Counted from the first letter of the stretch, positions 45,511-58,270 are shown. The stretch: 64,000 bases of DNA from Siphonodentalium dalli (GCA_032622095.1 CP136065.1:18280134-18344133), one strand, 5' to 3'. Numbers and translations: made by a program. Notes: a model not told the origin generated them from the sequence alone.

Positions 45511-46910
45511 ATGGCCACCTATAAGCCTTTGGCTTACTGCCAAATCCTTTTCTCTAATGTTGAATTGTTAATGTCCTTATATTATGTAATATATGTGTTA
45601 TTCTTGAGAATAACATATTGAATAACATATTGGAACTTACATGTAAGATCATAAAATAACTATTATTATGCAAATAAGATGTTTCAAGTCATGTTCAAAA
45701 TATCTGTAGAATTAGAAGCACATCGTCGATGATGACATAGTCTGAGGGACCGTCGTCATGCCAACCCGTGCACTGGTGAATATATAAACGAATAGTGTAC
45801 TTCATAAGTTAACAAAACGTGTTCCCCAATCTCTTTTGTATTATTATACAAATAAACCATGTTTCAAGTCAAGTCAATCGATCACTTCATGAATAATTAA
45901 AAGATCATATAATACACTGGTATCCTACTTCACGCTCACGGAGTTGAGAAAGTTACTCGTTCGGAATCGTATTCGGCCATTTTGATTACGGATTACGGAT
46001 AGGATATATTGTCCTATTAAGGTTGACACCATCACAATTTACTTAAGATTGCTAATTGGTGAGACGGCATATGCCCCACTATATTCAGTTACTATATGCA
46101 AGTAATGTGTGTGTCTTTCAGATCCCATGTTCTTATCCGTTTGTAATACACCACACGTATAATGTTATATCGCCTCCAAGCAGGACATTTGGCACATTCT
46201 TGACACATCTGCATATAATTATACTGCGTGGTGTATATTTCGTCTGACATAAGAATCCCATGCGTACAGATCGAATGTTGTCCGTATACTGGCAGGATAT
46301 TTCCATATCCGTAATCGTAATCGTGATTTTGCGAAAGGTCTCTATTATTTGTCTACAGTATTAAAGGCACGGATGGCATTCGATGTGGGTATTGCTGTTA
46401 AAGTAGTCAGATCCGTTAAACCACAATAAACAGACAGAATATAGACAGATTTAGTTCTTGTGCCAATCATTAATATCGCGTAAATATCTGGAAACGTTGA
46501 GGTACGGGGGGTGCAGCTGGGAATTTAAAGGTGGACACCCCAACGGAGTCAAACCAGTCACGCCCCTGCTTCGTCACGCACTGCTTAGTCGTGTCGCTGC
46601 TTAGTCACGTCCCTGCTTAGTCGTGTCGCTAATAAGTGAGCGCAGATATACACGTCGGCATGTTGGGTTTCAAATCAAATTGTAATTACCAATGATCTAA
46701 AATATGGTGGTGGTCCTTGTATATTAGTCTACTCCAATCTTGTTTACAATAGTTTCGTGAATTATTAGCACTCGCGTTTCTGCGAAGTGTCTACTTTCCA
46801 ACTATCGGGATAAACTATGATTAATGGACGCCAGTCGTATGGTTGTAATGGTCATTTAATGAATATAGTAGTCACTTAACATGCAATATAACATGTGGCC
46901 GTCTTTCTCA
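45511..46910. other. No gene recognised; dispersed repeat fragment at 46365-46500
   Basis: Contains the second copy of the repeat at 13685-13830 and a small array of CTGCTTAGTCGTGTCG-like words at about 46565-46632. The frame 46056-46247 has no domain. Confidence 0.45.
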
Positions 46911-46996
46911 ATCCACTCAGTGTGTAAGATGAAGTCCATTGGGCAGCCTGTGGATCCACTCAGTGTGTAAGATGAAGTCCATTGGGCAGCCTGTGG
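46911..46996. repeat. 43-bp perfect tandem duplication
   Basis: ATCCACTCAGTGTGTAAGAT followed by GAAGTCCATTGGGCAGCCTGTGG occurs twice without mismatch, so it is very recent. Confidence 0.97.
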
Positions 46997-47429
46997 TAGT
47001 TATTAAGTGGAATTACACGTAGCACTGAGCTGCAGCTGTTTTGAGATGTGAGAGCTCGAGGGATGACGGTTGGCCACTAATGATAATTCCCAAACAAGAC
47101 CTGTCAGTATATGTGGTAATCCCATATCTCACGTTAATCTCAAGTGGTCAAGTCAACGCCAACAAGGATACGCGAATATGTGATTGGGGAGAGGGTTAGC
47201 CCCGGGATGGTCGAAAGGTCCTATCGACCGTTTCCTTCACCCCTCATATTATTGCCTTTAATTAATAAAACAAGCTAAACAAGAAAAGCATTTTGATGTT
47301 CAAACTATTTTTTCATTATTTCTTTGAATGTTGTTTCTCTCCAGTGGACAATGATACGACCTTTTGGTGGAGGATTATATGATATTTTGATTAACAATAG
47401 GAAACCAACTCACCATCTACACATGAGAA

Positions 47430-47960
47430 GACAATGACTGCTATGCACTCAATTGAACGATATATACAAACAATCTATTATTCTGGGCAATCGAAGTCTA
47501 AATATGCTCGTTATCTGACTGATCATGTGTGCACTTATGTGACGATAACACTAATCACCAACACGTCGAATTCGATTGAGAGATATATATATCTACAGGC
47601 ATTATCCCATCCTAATGATCAACCCAGATGGCAAATCTTTAAATAAAAACTACCAATCTACATTGTGTTTACCGACGCTCATTTCTTTAGTACTCTGGGG
47701 TCAACAATTCTGCAATTCTCTTCAGAGAGTATACTGCCAGTTTATAGTTATTTTTTTTATAATTCTTAACAACGGAACGCGATATATACTTGTAACATTA
47801 ATGTAATCGCTATATTAAACTAAATGTATATGCATGGACTCCATAAACAATAAAGCTTCAAATCGAAATAGTTGGAACAGGTTTGCATATATTTGGCAGG
47901 GATTAGATACTTTCAGTAGTTTTTAATTCTGCTGTGAATCCTTTGAATCATATTAAGTTC
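47430..47960. repeat. Direct repeat, copy 1 (second copy 48406-48735)
   Basis: TATTCTGGG, GGCATTATCCCATC-TAATGAT, TTTACCGACGCTCA, TTCTCTTCAGAGAG and AGTTTATAGTTATTT occur in the same order in 47430-47830 and 48420-48730. The two copies are separated by MITE B2. Short frames across both are not conserved in frame, so they are probably not coding. Confidence 0.75.
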
Positions 47961-47970
47961 ACGGTCAATT

Positions 47971-48405
47971 GTGACCCGCCATATCAATTCCAGTCTTAAG
48001 TCGGGAATTTTTCACCCTGTGCCAATGCATTCTCTTATATATGCGAGTCGACCATATGTCGCCTCGCATATATAAGAGAATGCATTGGCCTAACAATTTT
48101 TTATCACGTTTTTTAAATAAATGTTTCTTACAATGTTTAGGACATAAAATAAAAAACATCAATTACCCGCAGGGAGCCCCACACATATATAGAAGCATAT
48201 AGAAGAGTGTCGTCTGCTCATGTTTGTCTGGGGCTCTGTATGGGTAAAATTATAAAATTATTATAATTGTAAAAAATTGTTATAAGCCAATGCATTCTCT
48301 TATATATGCGAGGCGACCTATGGTCGACTCGCATATATAAGAGAATGCATTGGCACAGGGTAGAAAAAATCCCGACTTACGACTGGATTTGATATGGCGG
48401 GTCAC
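47971..48405. mobile_element. MITE family B, copy B2, complete with AATT target duplication
   Basis: Ends GTGACCCGCCATATCA and TGATATGGCGGGTCAC, with AATT on each side (47967-47970, 48406-48409). The inverted repeat runs through TCCAGTC-TAAGTCGGGA and CCCTGTGCCAATGCATTC to the first and second hairpins (about 48019-48088 and 48287-48352). The AT-rich centre carries the GAGCCCCAGACAAACATGAG block in reverse. The hairpins are the same as in family A. An unfilled paralogue is at 42541-42560. Confidence 0.93.
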
Positions 48406-48735
48406 AATTGTTTGCGTTTCTCGAGAAAACAGTGACTTCATTGCACTCAAATGAAGGAGACATACAAACCATCGATTATTCTGGGTCGCCGAAATCGAAA
48501 TATTCTTATCATTATCCCATCGTAATGATAAAACAGATGGCAAACGCCCCAAACCTTTATATAGAAAGTACTAATGTTTACCGACGCTCACTTCTTTGGT
48601 GCTCTGGGGTGATATAAAACATGCCAACACTTCGGAAATTCTCTTCAGAGAGAATACTGTCAGTTTATAGTTATTTCTTATAATTATCAACAACGGTACT
48701 TGTAAAATCATGTAATCGCTATTTTAAACTTGAAG
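48406..48735. repeat. Direct repeat, copy 2
   Basis: Partner of 47430-47830, with about the same degree of change across its length. It starts at the right target copy of MITE B2. Confidence 0.72.
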
Positions 48736-48767
48736 CGCGAAGATTATCCGTCACATTAATACTTAAT

Positions 48768-49050
48768 CAGAATTCCGCGTTTAAAAAGTCAGAATTCCGA
48801 GTTTATGAAGTCCGAATTCCGAGTTTATGAAGTCAGAATTCCGAGTTTATGAAGTCAGAATTCCGAGTTGTAAAGTCAGAATTACGAGTTATAAAGTCAG
48901 AATTCCGAGTTTATAAAGTTAGAATTCCGAGTTTATAAAGTCAGAATTCCAAGTTATAAAGTCAGAATTCCGGGTTAAAAAGTCAGAATTCCGAGTTAAA
49001 AAGACAGAATTCCGAGTTTATAAAGTTAGAATTCCGAGTCGTAAGGACAT
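48768..49050. repeat. 21-22-bp tandem array with EcoRI sites, ~13 units
   Basis: The unit is TCAGAATTCCGAGTTTATAA-AG, with units of 21 or 22 bp depending on one T. Nearly every unit keeps GAATTC, and changes concentrate in the TTTATRAAG half. Confidence 0.95.
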
Positions 49051-49802
49051 AATTAATAATTATTAATATTAATTAATAGCAATGAGACCTACTTGTTATA
49101 TATACTAGTGTCTTCATATGATTAGTAAACAGTGCTATACAATCTGGATTATTCTGATTTATTCCGCGCGAAACACTTTAGGTTGCAGTGATTTTTAACA
49201 AGGACCTGACAATGAGTCACGCAGTGTCTTTGACTGAGACCGGACACTCTTCTGACCACGGACGGGACCGGATGATCTTCTGACCTCGGATGGTTGATTA
49301 ATTTACTTGGAACGATCGATTGGTTTACCCGTGAAGCTGTTTTCTCCTGTTGGAGATAATCGTGGGACACTTAATTGATTCTGTCTACGAACCACGATGA
49401 CCAGAACCGTCGGCAACACTTTCACATCCGTCAGTTGTGATCTGATGAGTTTATCAATATAAAACCATTTGAAAATGTCGCCCAAAGCATCAGGCAATTG
49501 TGGACACGCGAAGACATTATAGGCTGGGCAATCAAGACGCAATTCCATAGTCAGCTTTCAAGTCCTATATGCTGACAATACGTCGTGTCGATATTAAGGA
49601 ACCCAATTCAGTGCAATCGTTTTTTCATGACTCATAATTAATGTTGCCCTTGGCCGGTGCTTCACGAGGTGATCACGAACGGGTCATTTGTTTGACCGTA
49701 CACATCAATCAGCAATATAGAATGGTTGGGGTAATGAGGTCGTCCCGTGTTTACTAATCGTATAATGCACATAAACGATGCGCTCAATCCGACAACAAGC
49801 TA
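49051..49802. other. No gene recognised
   Basis: Two overlapping minus-strand frames (49149-49370, 49303-49548) have fairly mixed residue use but no recognised domain or splice context. Weak possibility of an exon, not supported. Confidence 0.35.
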
Positions 49803-50190
49803 TACCCTGTGCCAATGTCGCCTCGCATATATAAGAGAATGCATTGGCCTAACAATTTTTTATCATGTTTTTTAAATAAATGTTTCTTACAATTTTTAGG
49901 ACATAAAATAAAAAAACATACATTACCCTGCAGGGAGCCCCACACATATATAGAAGCACATAGAAGAGTGTCGTCTGCTCATGTTTGTCTGGGGCTCTGT
50001 TTGGGTAAAATTATAAAATTGTTAAAGAATACAAGAAAAAATTATTATAATTGTAAAAAATTGTTAGGCCAATGCATTCTCTTATATATGCGAGGCGACC
50101 TATGGTCGGTCGACTCGCATATATAAGAGAATGCATTGGCACAGGGTAAAAAAATCCCGACTTACGACTGGATTTGATATGGCGGGTCAC
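49803..50190. mobile_element. MITE family B, copy B3 (left terminus lost)
   Basis: The right end TGATATGGCGGGTCAC is at 50175-50190 and the second hairpin is at about 50066-50140, with an extra GGTC in its centre. The left side starts at TACCCTGTGCCAATG and has lost both the outer terminus and half of the first hairpin. The central GAGCCCCACACATA block is as in B2. Confidence 0.85.
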
Positions 50191-50364
50191 TTATGTTATG
50201 GCCATGTTAAGATCCGAATGCCACCTTGGTCTCTCCCCCCCAAGTTATATGTCAGGATTCGAATCCACGTGTAAGAAAAAAGTGTTAATATTTAGCTATG
50301 TCTTATATTTGTGGTTATATGGCAAAGATTGACAAACACATGCATGTTTATATAAAAACCATGT
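50191..50364. repeat. Dispersed repeat that leads into the satellite
   Basis: TGGCCATGTTAAGATCCGAA, GGATTCGAATCC, ACGTGTAAGAAAA, TTTAGCTATGTCTTATATTT and GGCAAAGATTGA recur in order at 62468-62620. The two copies stop matching at about 50355, where the satellite begins. B-box-like GGATTCGAATCC suggests a SINE tail or head, but no A box is clear. Confidence 0.6.
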
Positions 50365-53300
50365 AATAACAGAAATACAACACCATGTATAAAACAGTCA
50401 TGATCTCCGGCTCAATACAACACCATGTATAAAACAGTCATGATCTCCGGCTCAATACAATAACAGAAATACAACACCATGTATAAAACAGTCATGATCT
50501 CCGGCTCAATACAATAACAGAAATACAACACCATGTATAAAACAGTCATGATCTCCGGCTCAATACAATAACAGAAATACAACACCATGTATAAAACAGT
50601 CATGATCTCCGGCTCAATACAATAACAGAAATACAACACCATGTATAAAACAGTCATGATCTCCGGCTCAATACAACACCATGTATAAAACAGTCATGAT
50701 ATCCGGCTCAATACAACACCAGGTATAAAACAGTCATGATATCCGGCTCAATACAACACCATGTATAAAACAGTCATGATCTCCGGCTCAATACAATAAC
50801 AGAAATACAACACCATGTATAAAACAGTCATGATCTCCGGCTCAACACAACACCATGTATAAAACAGTCATGATCTCCGGCTCAATACAACACCATGTAT
50901 AAAACAGTCATGATCTCCTGCTCAATACAATAACAGAAATACAACACCATGTATAAAACAGTCATGATCTCCTGCTCAATACAATAACAGAAATACAACA
51001 CCATGTATAAAACAGTCATGATCTCCGGCTCAATACAATAACAGAAATACAACACCATGTATAAAACAGTCATGATCTCCTGTTCAATACAATAACAGAA
51101 ATACAACACCATGTATAAAACAGTCATGATCTCCGGCTCAATACAACACCATGTATAAAACAGTCATGATCTCCGGCTCAATACAACACCATGAATAAAA
51201 CAGTCATGATCTCCGGCTCAATACAACACCATGTATAAAACAGTCATGATCTCCGGCTCAATACAATAACAGAAATACAACACCATGTATAAAACAGTCA
51301 TGATCTCCGGCTCAATACAATAACAGAAATACAACACCATGTATAAAACAGTCATGATATCCGGCTCAATACAATAAGAGAAATACAACACCATGTATAC
51401 AACAGTCATGATCTCCTGCTCAATACAAGAACAGAAATACAACACCATGTATAAAACAGTCATGATCTCCGGCTCAATACAACACCATGTATAAAACAGT
51501 CATGATCTCCGGCTCAATACAACACCATGTATAAAACAGTCATGATCTCCGGCTCAATACAACACCATGTATAAAACAGTCATGATCTCCGGCTCAATAC
51601 AATAACAGAAATACAACACCATGTATAAAACAGTCATGATCTCCGGCTCAATACAACACCATGTATACACCAGTCATGATCTCCGGCTCAATACAACACC
51701 ATGTATACACCAGTCATGATCTCCGGCTCAATACAACACCATGTATAAAACAGTCATGATCTCCGGCTCAATACAATAACAGAAATACAACACCATGTAT
51801 AAAACAGTCATGATCTCCGGCTCAATACAATAACAGAAATACATCACCATGTATAAAACAGTCATGATCTCCGGCTCAATACAATAATAGAAATACAACA
51901 CCATGTATAAAACAGTCATGATCTCCGGCTCAATACAATAACAGAAATACAACACCATGTATAAAACAGTCATGATCTCCGGCTCAATACAATAACAGAA
52001 ATACAACACCATGTATAAAACAGTCATGATCTCCGGATCAACACAACACCATGTATACACCAGTCATGATCTCCGGCTCAATACAACACCATGTATAAAA
52101 CAGTCATGATCTCCGGCTCAATACAACACCATGTATAAAACAGTCATTATCTCCGGCTCAATACATCACCATGTATAAAACAGTCATGATATCCGGCTCA
52201 ATACAACACCATGTATAAAACAGTCATGATCTCCGGCTCAATACAACACCATGTATAAAACAGTCATGATCTCCGGCTCAATACAATAACAGAAATACAA
52301 CACCATGTATAAAACAGTCATGATCTCCGGCTCAATACAATAACAGAAATACAACACCATGTATAAAACAGTCATGATCTCCGGCTCAATACAATAACAG
52401 AAATACAACACCATGTATAAAACAGTCATGATCTCCGGCTCAACACAACACCATGTATAAAACAGTCATGATCTCCGGCTCAATACAATAACAGAAATAC
52501 AACACCATGTATAAAACAGTCATGATCTCCGGCTCAACACAACATCATGTATAAAACAGTCATGATCTCCGGCTCAATACAATAACAGAAATACAACACC
52601 ATGTATAAAACAGTCATGATCTCCGGCTCAATACAATAACAGAAATACAACACCATGTATAAAACAGTCATGATCTCCGGCTCAATACAATCACAGAAAT
52701 ACAACACCATGTATAAAACAGTCATGATCTCCGGCTCAATACAACACCATGTATAAAACAGTCATGATCTCCGGCTCAATACAGCACCATGTATAAAACA
52801 GTCATGATCTCCGGCTCAATACAACACCATGTATAAAACAGTCATGATCTCCGGCTCAATACAATAACAGAAATACAACACCATGTATAAAACAGTCATG
52901 ATCTCCGGCTCAACACAACACCATGTATAAAGCAGTCATGATCTCCGGCTCAATACAATAACAGAAATACAACACCATGTATAAAACAGTCATGATCTCC
53001 GGCTCAATACAATAACAGAAATACAACACCATGTATAAAACAGTCATGATATCCGGTTCAATACAATAACAGAAATACAACACCATGTATAAAACAGTCA
53101 TGATCTCCGGCTCAACACAACACCATGTATAAAACAGTCATGATCTCCGGCTCAATACAATAACAGAAATACAACACCATGTATAAAACAGTCATGATCT
53201 CTGGCTCAATACAACACCATGTATAAAACAGTCATGATCTCCGGCTCAATACAACACCATGTATAAAACAGTTATGATCTCCGGCTCAATACAATAACAG

Positions 53301-56300
53301 AAATACAACACCATGTATAAAATAGTCATGATCTCCGGCTCAATACAACACCATGTATAAAACAGTCATGATCTCCGGCTCAATTCAATAACAGAAATAC
53401 AACACCATGTATAAAACAGTCATGATCTCCGGCTCAATACAACACCATGTATAAAACAGTCATGATCTCCGGCTCAATACAACACCATGTATAAAACAGT
53501 CATGATCTCCGCCTCAATACAACACCATGTATAAAACAGTCATGATCTCCGGCTCAATACAACACCATGTATAAAACAGTCATGATCTCCGGCTCAATAC
53601 AATAACAGAAATACAACACCATGTATAAAACAGTCATGATCTCCGGCTCAATACAACACCATGTATAAAACAGTCATGATCTCCGGCTCAATACAACACC
53701 ATGTATAAAACAGTCATGATCTCCGGCTCAATACAACACCATGTATAAAACAGTCATGATCTCCGGCTCAATACAATAACAGAAATACAACACCATGTAT
53801 AAAACAGTCATGATCTCCGGCTCAACACAACACCATGTATAAAACAGTCATGATCTCCGGCTCAATACAATAACAGAAATACAACACCATGTATAAAACA
53901 GTCATGATCTCCGGCTCAATACAATAACAGAAATACAACACCATGTATAAAACAGTCATGATCTCCGGCTCAATACAATAACAGAAATACAACACCATGT
54001 ATAAAACAGTCATGATCTCCGGCTCAATACAATAACAGAAATACAACACCATGTATAAAACAGTCATGCTCTCCGGCTCAATACAATAACAGAAATACAA
54101 CACCATGTATAAAACAGTCATGATCTCCGGCTCAATACAATAACAGAAATACAACACCATGTATAAAACAGTCATGATCTCCGGCTCAATACAATAACAG
54201 AAATACAACACCATGTATAAAACAGTCATGATCTCCGGCTCAATACAACACCATGTATAAAACAGTCATGATCTCCGGCTCAATACAACACCATGTATAA
54301 AACAGTCATGATCTCCGGCTCAATACAATAACAGAAATACAACACCATGTATAAAACAGTCATGATCTCCGGCTCAATACAACACCATGTATAAAACAGT
54401 CATGATCTCCGGCTCAATACAATAACAGAAATACAACACCATGTATAAAACAGTCATGATCTCCGGCTCAATACAATAACAGAAATACAACACCATGTAT
54501 AAAACAGTCATGATCTCCGGCTCAATACAATAACAGAAATACAACACCATGTATAAAACAGTCATGATCTCCGGCTCAATACAACACCATGTATAAAACA
54601 GTCATGATCTCCGGCTCAATACAGCACCATGTATAAAACAGTCATGATCTCCTGCTCAATACAATAACAGAAATACAACACCATGTATAAAACAATCATG
54701 ATCTCCGGCTCAATACAACACCATGTATAAAACAGTCATGATATCCGGCTCAATACAACACCATGTATAAAACAGCCATGATATCCGGCTCAATACAACA
54801 CCATGTATAAACCAGCCATGATCTCCGGCTCAATACAACACCATGTATAAAACAGTCATGATCTCCGGCTCAATACAATAACAGAAATACAACACCATGT
54901 ATAAAACAGTCATGATCTCCGGCTCAATACAATAACAGAAATACAACACCATGTATAAAACAGTCATGATCTCCGGCTCAATACAATAACAGAAATACAA
55001 CACCATGTATAAAACAGTCATGATCTCCGGCTCAATACAATAACAGAAATACAACACCATGTATAAAACAGTCATGATCTCCGGCTCAATACAACACCAT
55101 GTATAAAACAGTCATGATCTCCGGCTCAACACAACACCATGTATAAAACAGTCATGATCTCCGGCTCAATACAATAACAGAAATACAACACCATGAATAA
55201 AACAGTCATGATCTCCGGCTCAATACCATGTATAAAACAGTCATGATCTCCGACTCAATACAATAACAGAAATACAACACCATGTATAAAACAGTCATGA
55301 TCTCCGGCTCAATACAATAACAGAAATACAACACCATGTATAAAACAGTCATGATCTCCGGCTCAATACAATAACAGAAATACAACACCATGTATAAAAC
55401 AGTCATGATCTCCGGCTCAATACAATAACAGAAATACAACACCATGTATAAAACAGTCATGATCTCCGGCTCAATACAACACCATGTATAAAACAGTCAT
55501 GATCTCCGGCTCAACACAACACCATGTATAAAACAGTCATGATCTCCGGCTCAATACAATAACAGAAATACAACACCTTGAATAAAACAGTCATGATCTC
55601 CGGCTCAATACAACACCATGTATAAAACAGTCATGATCTCCGGCTCAATACAACACCATGTATAAAACAGTCATGATCTCCGGCTCAATACAATAACAGA
55701 AATACAACACCATGTATAAAACAGTCATGATCTCCGGCTCAATACAACACCATGTATAAAACAGTCATGATCTCCGGCTCAATACAATAACAGAAATACA
55801 ACACCATGTATAAAACAGTCATGATCTCCGGCTCAATACAACACCATGTATAAAACAGTCATGATCTCCGGCTCAATACAATAACAGAAATACAACACCA
55901 TGTATAAAACAGTCATGATCGCCGGCTCAATACAATAACAGAAATACAACACCATGTATAAAACAGTCATGATCTCCGGCTCAATACAATAACAGAAATA
56001 CAACACCATGTATAAAACAGTCATGATCTCCGGCTCAATACAACACCATGTATAAAACAGTCATGATCTCCGGCTCAATACATCACCATGTATAAAACAG
56101 TCATGATATCCGGCTCAATACAATAACAGAAATACAACACCATGTATAAAACAGTCATGATCTCCGGCTCAATACAACACCATGTATAAAACAGTCATGA
56201 TCTCCGGCTCAATACAACACCATGTATAAAACAGTCATGATCTCCGGCTCAATACAATAACAGAAATACAACACCATGTATAAAACAGTCATGATCTCCG

Positions 56301-56483
56301 GCTCAATACAACACCATGTATAAAACAGTCATGATCTCCGGCTCAATACAATAACAGAAATACAACACCATGTATAAAACAGTCATGATCTCCGGCTCAA
56401 TACAACACCATGTATAAAACAGTCATGATCTCCGGCTCAATACATCACCATGTATAAAACAGTCATGATATCCGGCTCAATAC
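50365..56483. repeat. 6.1-kb satellite of mixed 40-bp and 54-bp units (~130 units)
   Basis: The basic unit is 40 bp: AACACCATGTATAAAACAGT then CATGATCTCCGGCTCAATAC. A long form adds 14 bp, AATAACAGAAATAC, giving 54 bp. Long and short forms alternate irregularly; the longest uninterrupted run of long units is at about 53830-54230. Most units differ by none to two bases (CTCCTG for CTCCGG, ATATCC for ATCTCC). On the minus strand runs of 54-bp units (18 codons) read MTVLYMVLYFCYCIEPEI over and over, and a 40-bp unit breaks the frame. These frames are therefore by-products, not a gene family. The number of units is an estimate from array length. Confidence 0.97.
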
Positions 56484-56592
56484 AAGCATCTGTGTCCGCG
56501 GCGTCTCAGTGCTGAACCTTCCCACGAATAGGCACAACTATCGACAGCCTATATTGACCTCTAGTTGTAGAACATAGACATCACAACACCAG

Positions 56593-56906
56593 GGGCCTCG
56601 GTGGCTCAATCGGTTAGGGGTACAACTCCAAGCCGTTTCGCCCTCCAGCGCTGGCGATTAGGGTTCAAATCCACATGGTTCCATCGTGGACTTTGTAACT
56701 CGAAATCGTTATCTGGTGCAGTTACCAGTTACTCGCCGATGGCCGGTGGTTTGGCGCACATGGTTGACGAGTTTATCAGCCATTGAAATCACTGTTAGAT
56801 TAGTCGCAAGTGTGCGGATTTCCTCCACCACCAAAACTGGCAATGTCGTGATATGGCATTAGTGGCTGAAGCGACAATAAACCCCACTCAATCAATCAAT
56901 CAATCA
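56593..56906 (+). mobile_element. tRNA-derived SINE, complete, with 13-bp target duplication
   Basis: The A box TGGCTCAATCGG (56602-56613) and B box GGGTTCAAATCC (56661-56672) head the element. A body follows, containing TATCACGACATTGCCAG-type sequence in reverse. The tail is four to five AATC units. The target duplication ATCACAACACCAG flanks it (56580-56592 and 56907-56919; the first A is shared by both). It was made by LINE machinery after RNA polymerase III transcription. Related fragments are at 58376-58545 and 60780-60930. The frames 56601-56786 and 56853-57122 only overlap it. Confidence 0.92.
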
Positions 56907-56919
56907 ATCACAACACCAG

Positions 56920-57317
56920 CTGGTTCCTACACATATCGCGATCAGGCACTTTTTCACACGGTGACTTCCCAGACCGATGTCCTTCATATATTCAGCTCCC
57001 GGTGGCTATTCACAGGCCAAACCCACGAACGGTTAATCCGCCGTCCGCGTGCTGGTCACCTATCACCCTATCACTTATCAATACAGGTCGACTTGCTACC
57101 CGCGGTCATCGCACTCTGCTAGCTGTTACACTTCTTGTGGATTCTCACACATGCTACAGCTACTTGTTACCGAAATTATCGAATTATATAAGGAATTCTA
57201 GTGGTGATTTAATTTGGACAGTATATATCAATAAGATATCATAGGACTTGACAGAGCAATCACGGGGCCTAATATGCGCTATGACTTGTTGGCACGTATT
57301 GTGGCAAATAAATGGGT
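56920..57317. other. No gene recognised
   Basis: The frames 56853-57122 and 57002-57244 overlap each other in different phases and show no domain. Otherwise unique non-coding sequence. Confidence 0.4.
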
Positions 57318-57548
57318 TTAACCCTTTCTATACTATATGGATTCTCCCAGTCAATTAAACAGTGAACATGGGACTGGTCTATTATTGATTTTCATGGATT
57401 TTCATAGATAAGCAGACGACACAGGACGACACATAAATACAAGTCGAAGGAAATGTTCAGATAATAAGTTCAACAACGTTTGTTGAACTTATTATCTTAC
57501 CATGTCCTATGTCATAACTACTCAACTACTTAGTATTTAAAGGGTTAA
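57318..57548 (+). mobile_element. MITE family D, copy D2 (TTAA-flanked)
   Basis: TTAACCCTTTCTATACTA at 57318 and TTTAAAGGGTTAA ending at 57548 give TTAA on both sides and a TTAACCCTTT terminus like family A. The interior contains GGATTCTCCCAGTCAATTAA, GGTCTATTATTG and a hairpin at 57449-57497 (AATGTTCAGATAATAAGTTC). Non-coding. Confidence 0.85.
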
Positions 57549-57819
57549 CATTTTCATGATTATCTTGAATACAGCAAAACGTCTACATAATGACAGTAGC
57601 CAAGTTTAGCTTTTTAATTTGTTAAATGATTGTTTCATTAAATGGTCATCAGAGTTTTCCGTCAATAAAGATAACAGATGGTTACACCAACTAAAAATAT
57701 ATAGGTATTGTAAATACAATTGAGTTTGTCATACCTGATCAATGATGATATTGCCTAATATGGTGGACAAAGATACTAGGTGGACAATATAGTGTGTTCC
57801 TTCTAGTTGCGTGTAATAT

Positions 57820-57993
57820 TTAACCCGTGCTAAACAAAATACTCATTATGTCAATATGCATCATTCTGCTCGTATGTTATCTGTTCCCATGTCTGTCGTC
57901 TGCTGTTAATACCCGAGCAACCAACCAAATGAATAATAGACTATTCCGATGTATGCTTTTATAACTTAATGGGATAATTTATTCAGTGTTTAA
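57820..57993 (-). mobile_element. MITE family D, copy D3 (reverse, lacks hairpin)
   Basis: TTAA at 57820-57823 and 57990-57993. Read in reverse it gives TTATCCCATTAAGTTATAAA, GAATAGTCTATTATTCATTT and, at the far end, AATACTCATT. This is the same order as D1, but the hairpin is absent. Confidence 0.65.
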
Positions 57994-58070
57994 AATTTTA
58001 ATTCGAAGAAAACCCCATAATATTACAAGAGAGACCCAAATGTCAAATGTTCACGAGAAAATCGCTGTCA

Positions 58071-58270
58071 TTAAAGGGGTATTGTACACTAAATCCGGCC
58101 ATTTATGGGACCATCTCCTTTTATACTAAACAGAATATATGCAACAAATGAATGAATGAGCCATGGATTAGTGCAATCTACGCTCATGTGCTCTGTGAAC
58201 GAAGCAAACAACATGGTAATTATAATGAAAATGAATTTATGACTCCAGCCATATTGTCATTATAGTTGTA
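58071..58270 (+). mobile_element. MITE family F, copy F3 (one end seen)
   Basis: TTAAAGGGGTATTGTACACT at 58071 begins a body that matches F2 (GGGACCATCTCCTT, GAGCCATGGATTAGTGCA, AATTATAATGAAAATGA). The opposite terminus was not found, so this copy is truncated near 58270. Confidence 0.65.

Noticed and set aside
45081-45621. Basic R/S/H-rich protein
   Set aside because: It reads the GGTCAAGGTCACGCC units of an RTE/SINE-like repeat in two frames at once, and related repeats elsewhere do not preserve the frame.
50412-56024. Family of small proteins made of repeated MTVLYMVLYFCYCIEPEI on the minus strand
   Set aside because: They are readings of 54-bp satellite units (18 codons). Each frame ends where a 40-bp unit shifts the phase, and no promoter, start context or non-repeat part is present.
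50365-56483. CRISPR array (regular repeats with two lengths)
   Set aside because: There are no unique spacers: the whole array is repeat, and the 14-bp block is the same each time. The context is eukaryotic and there are no cas genes.
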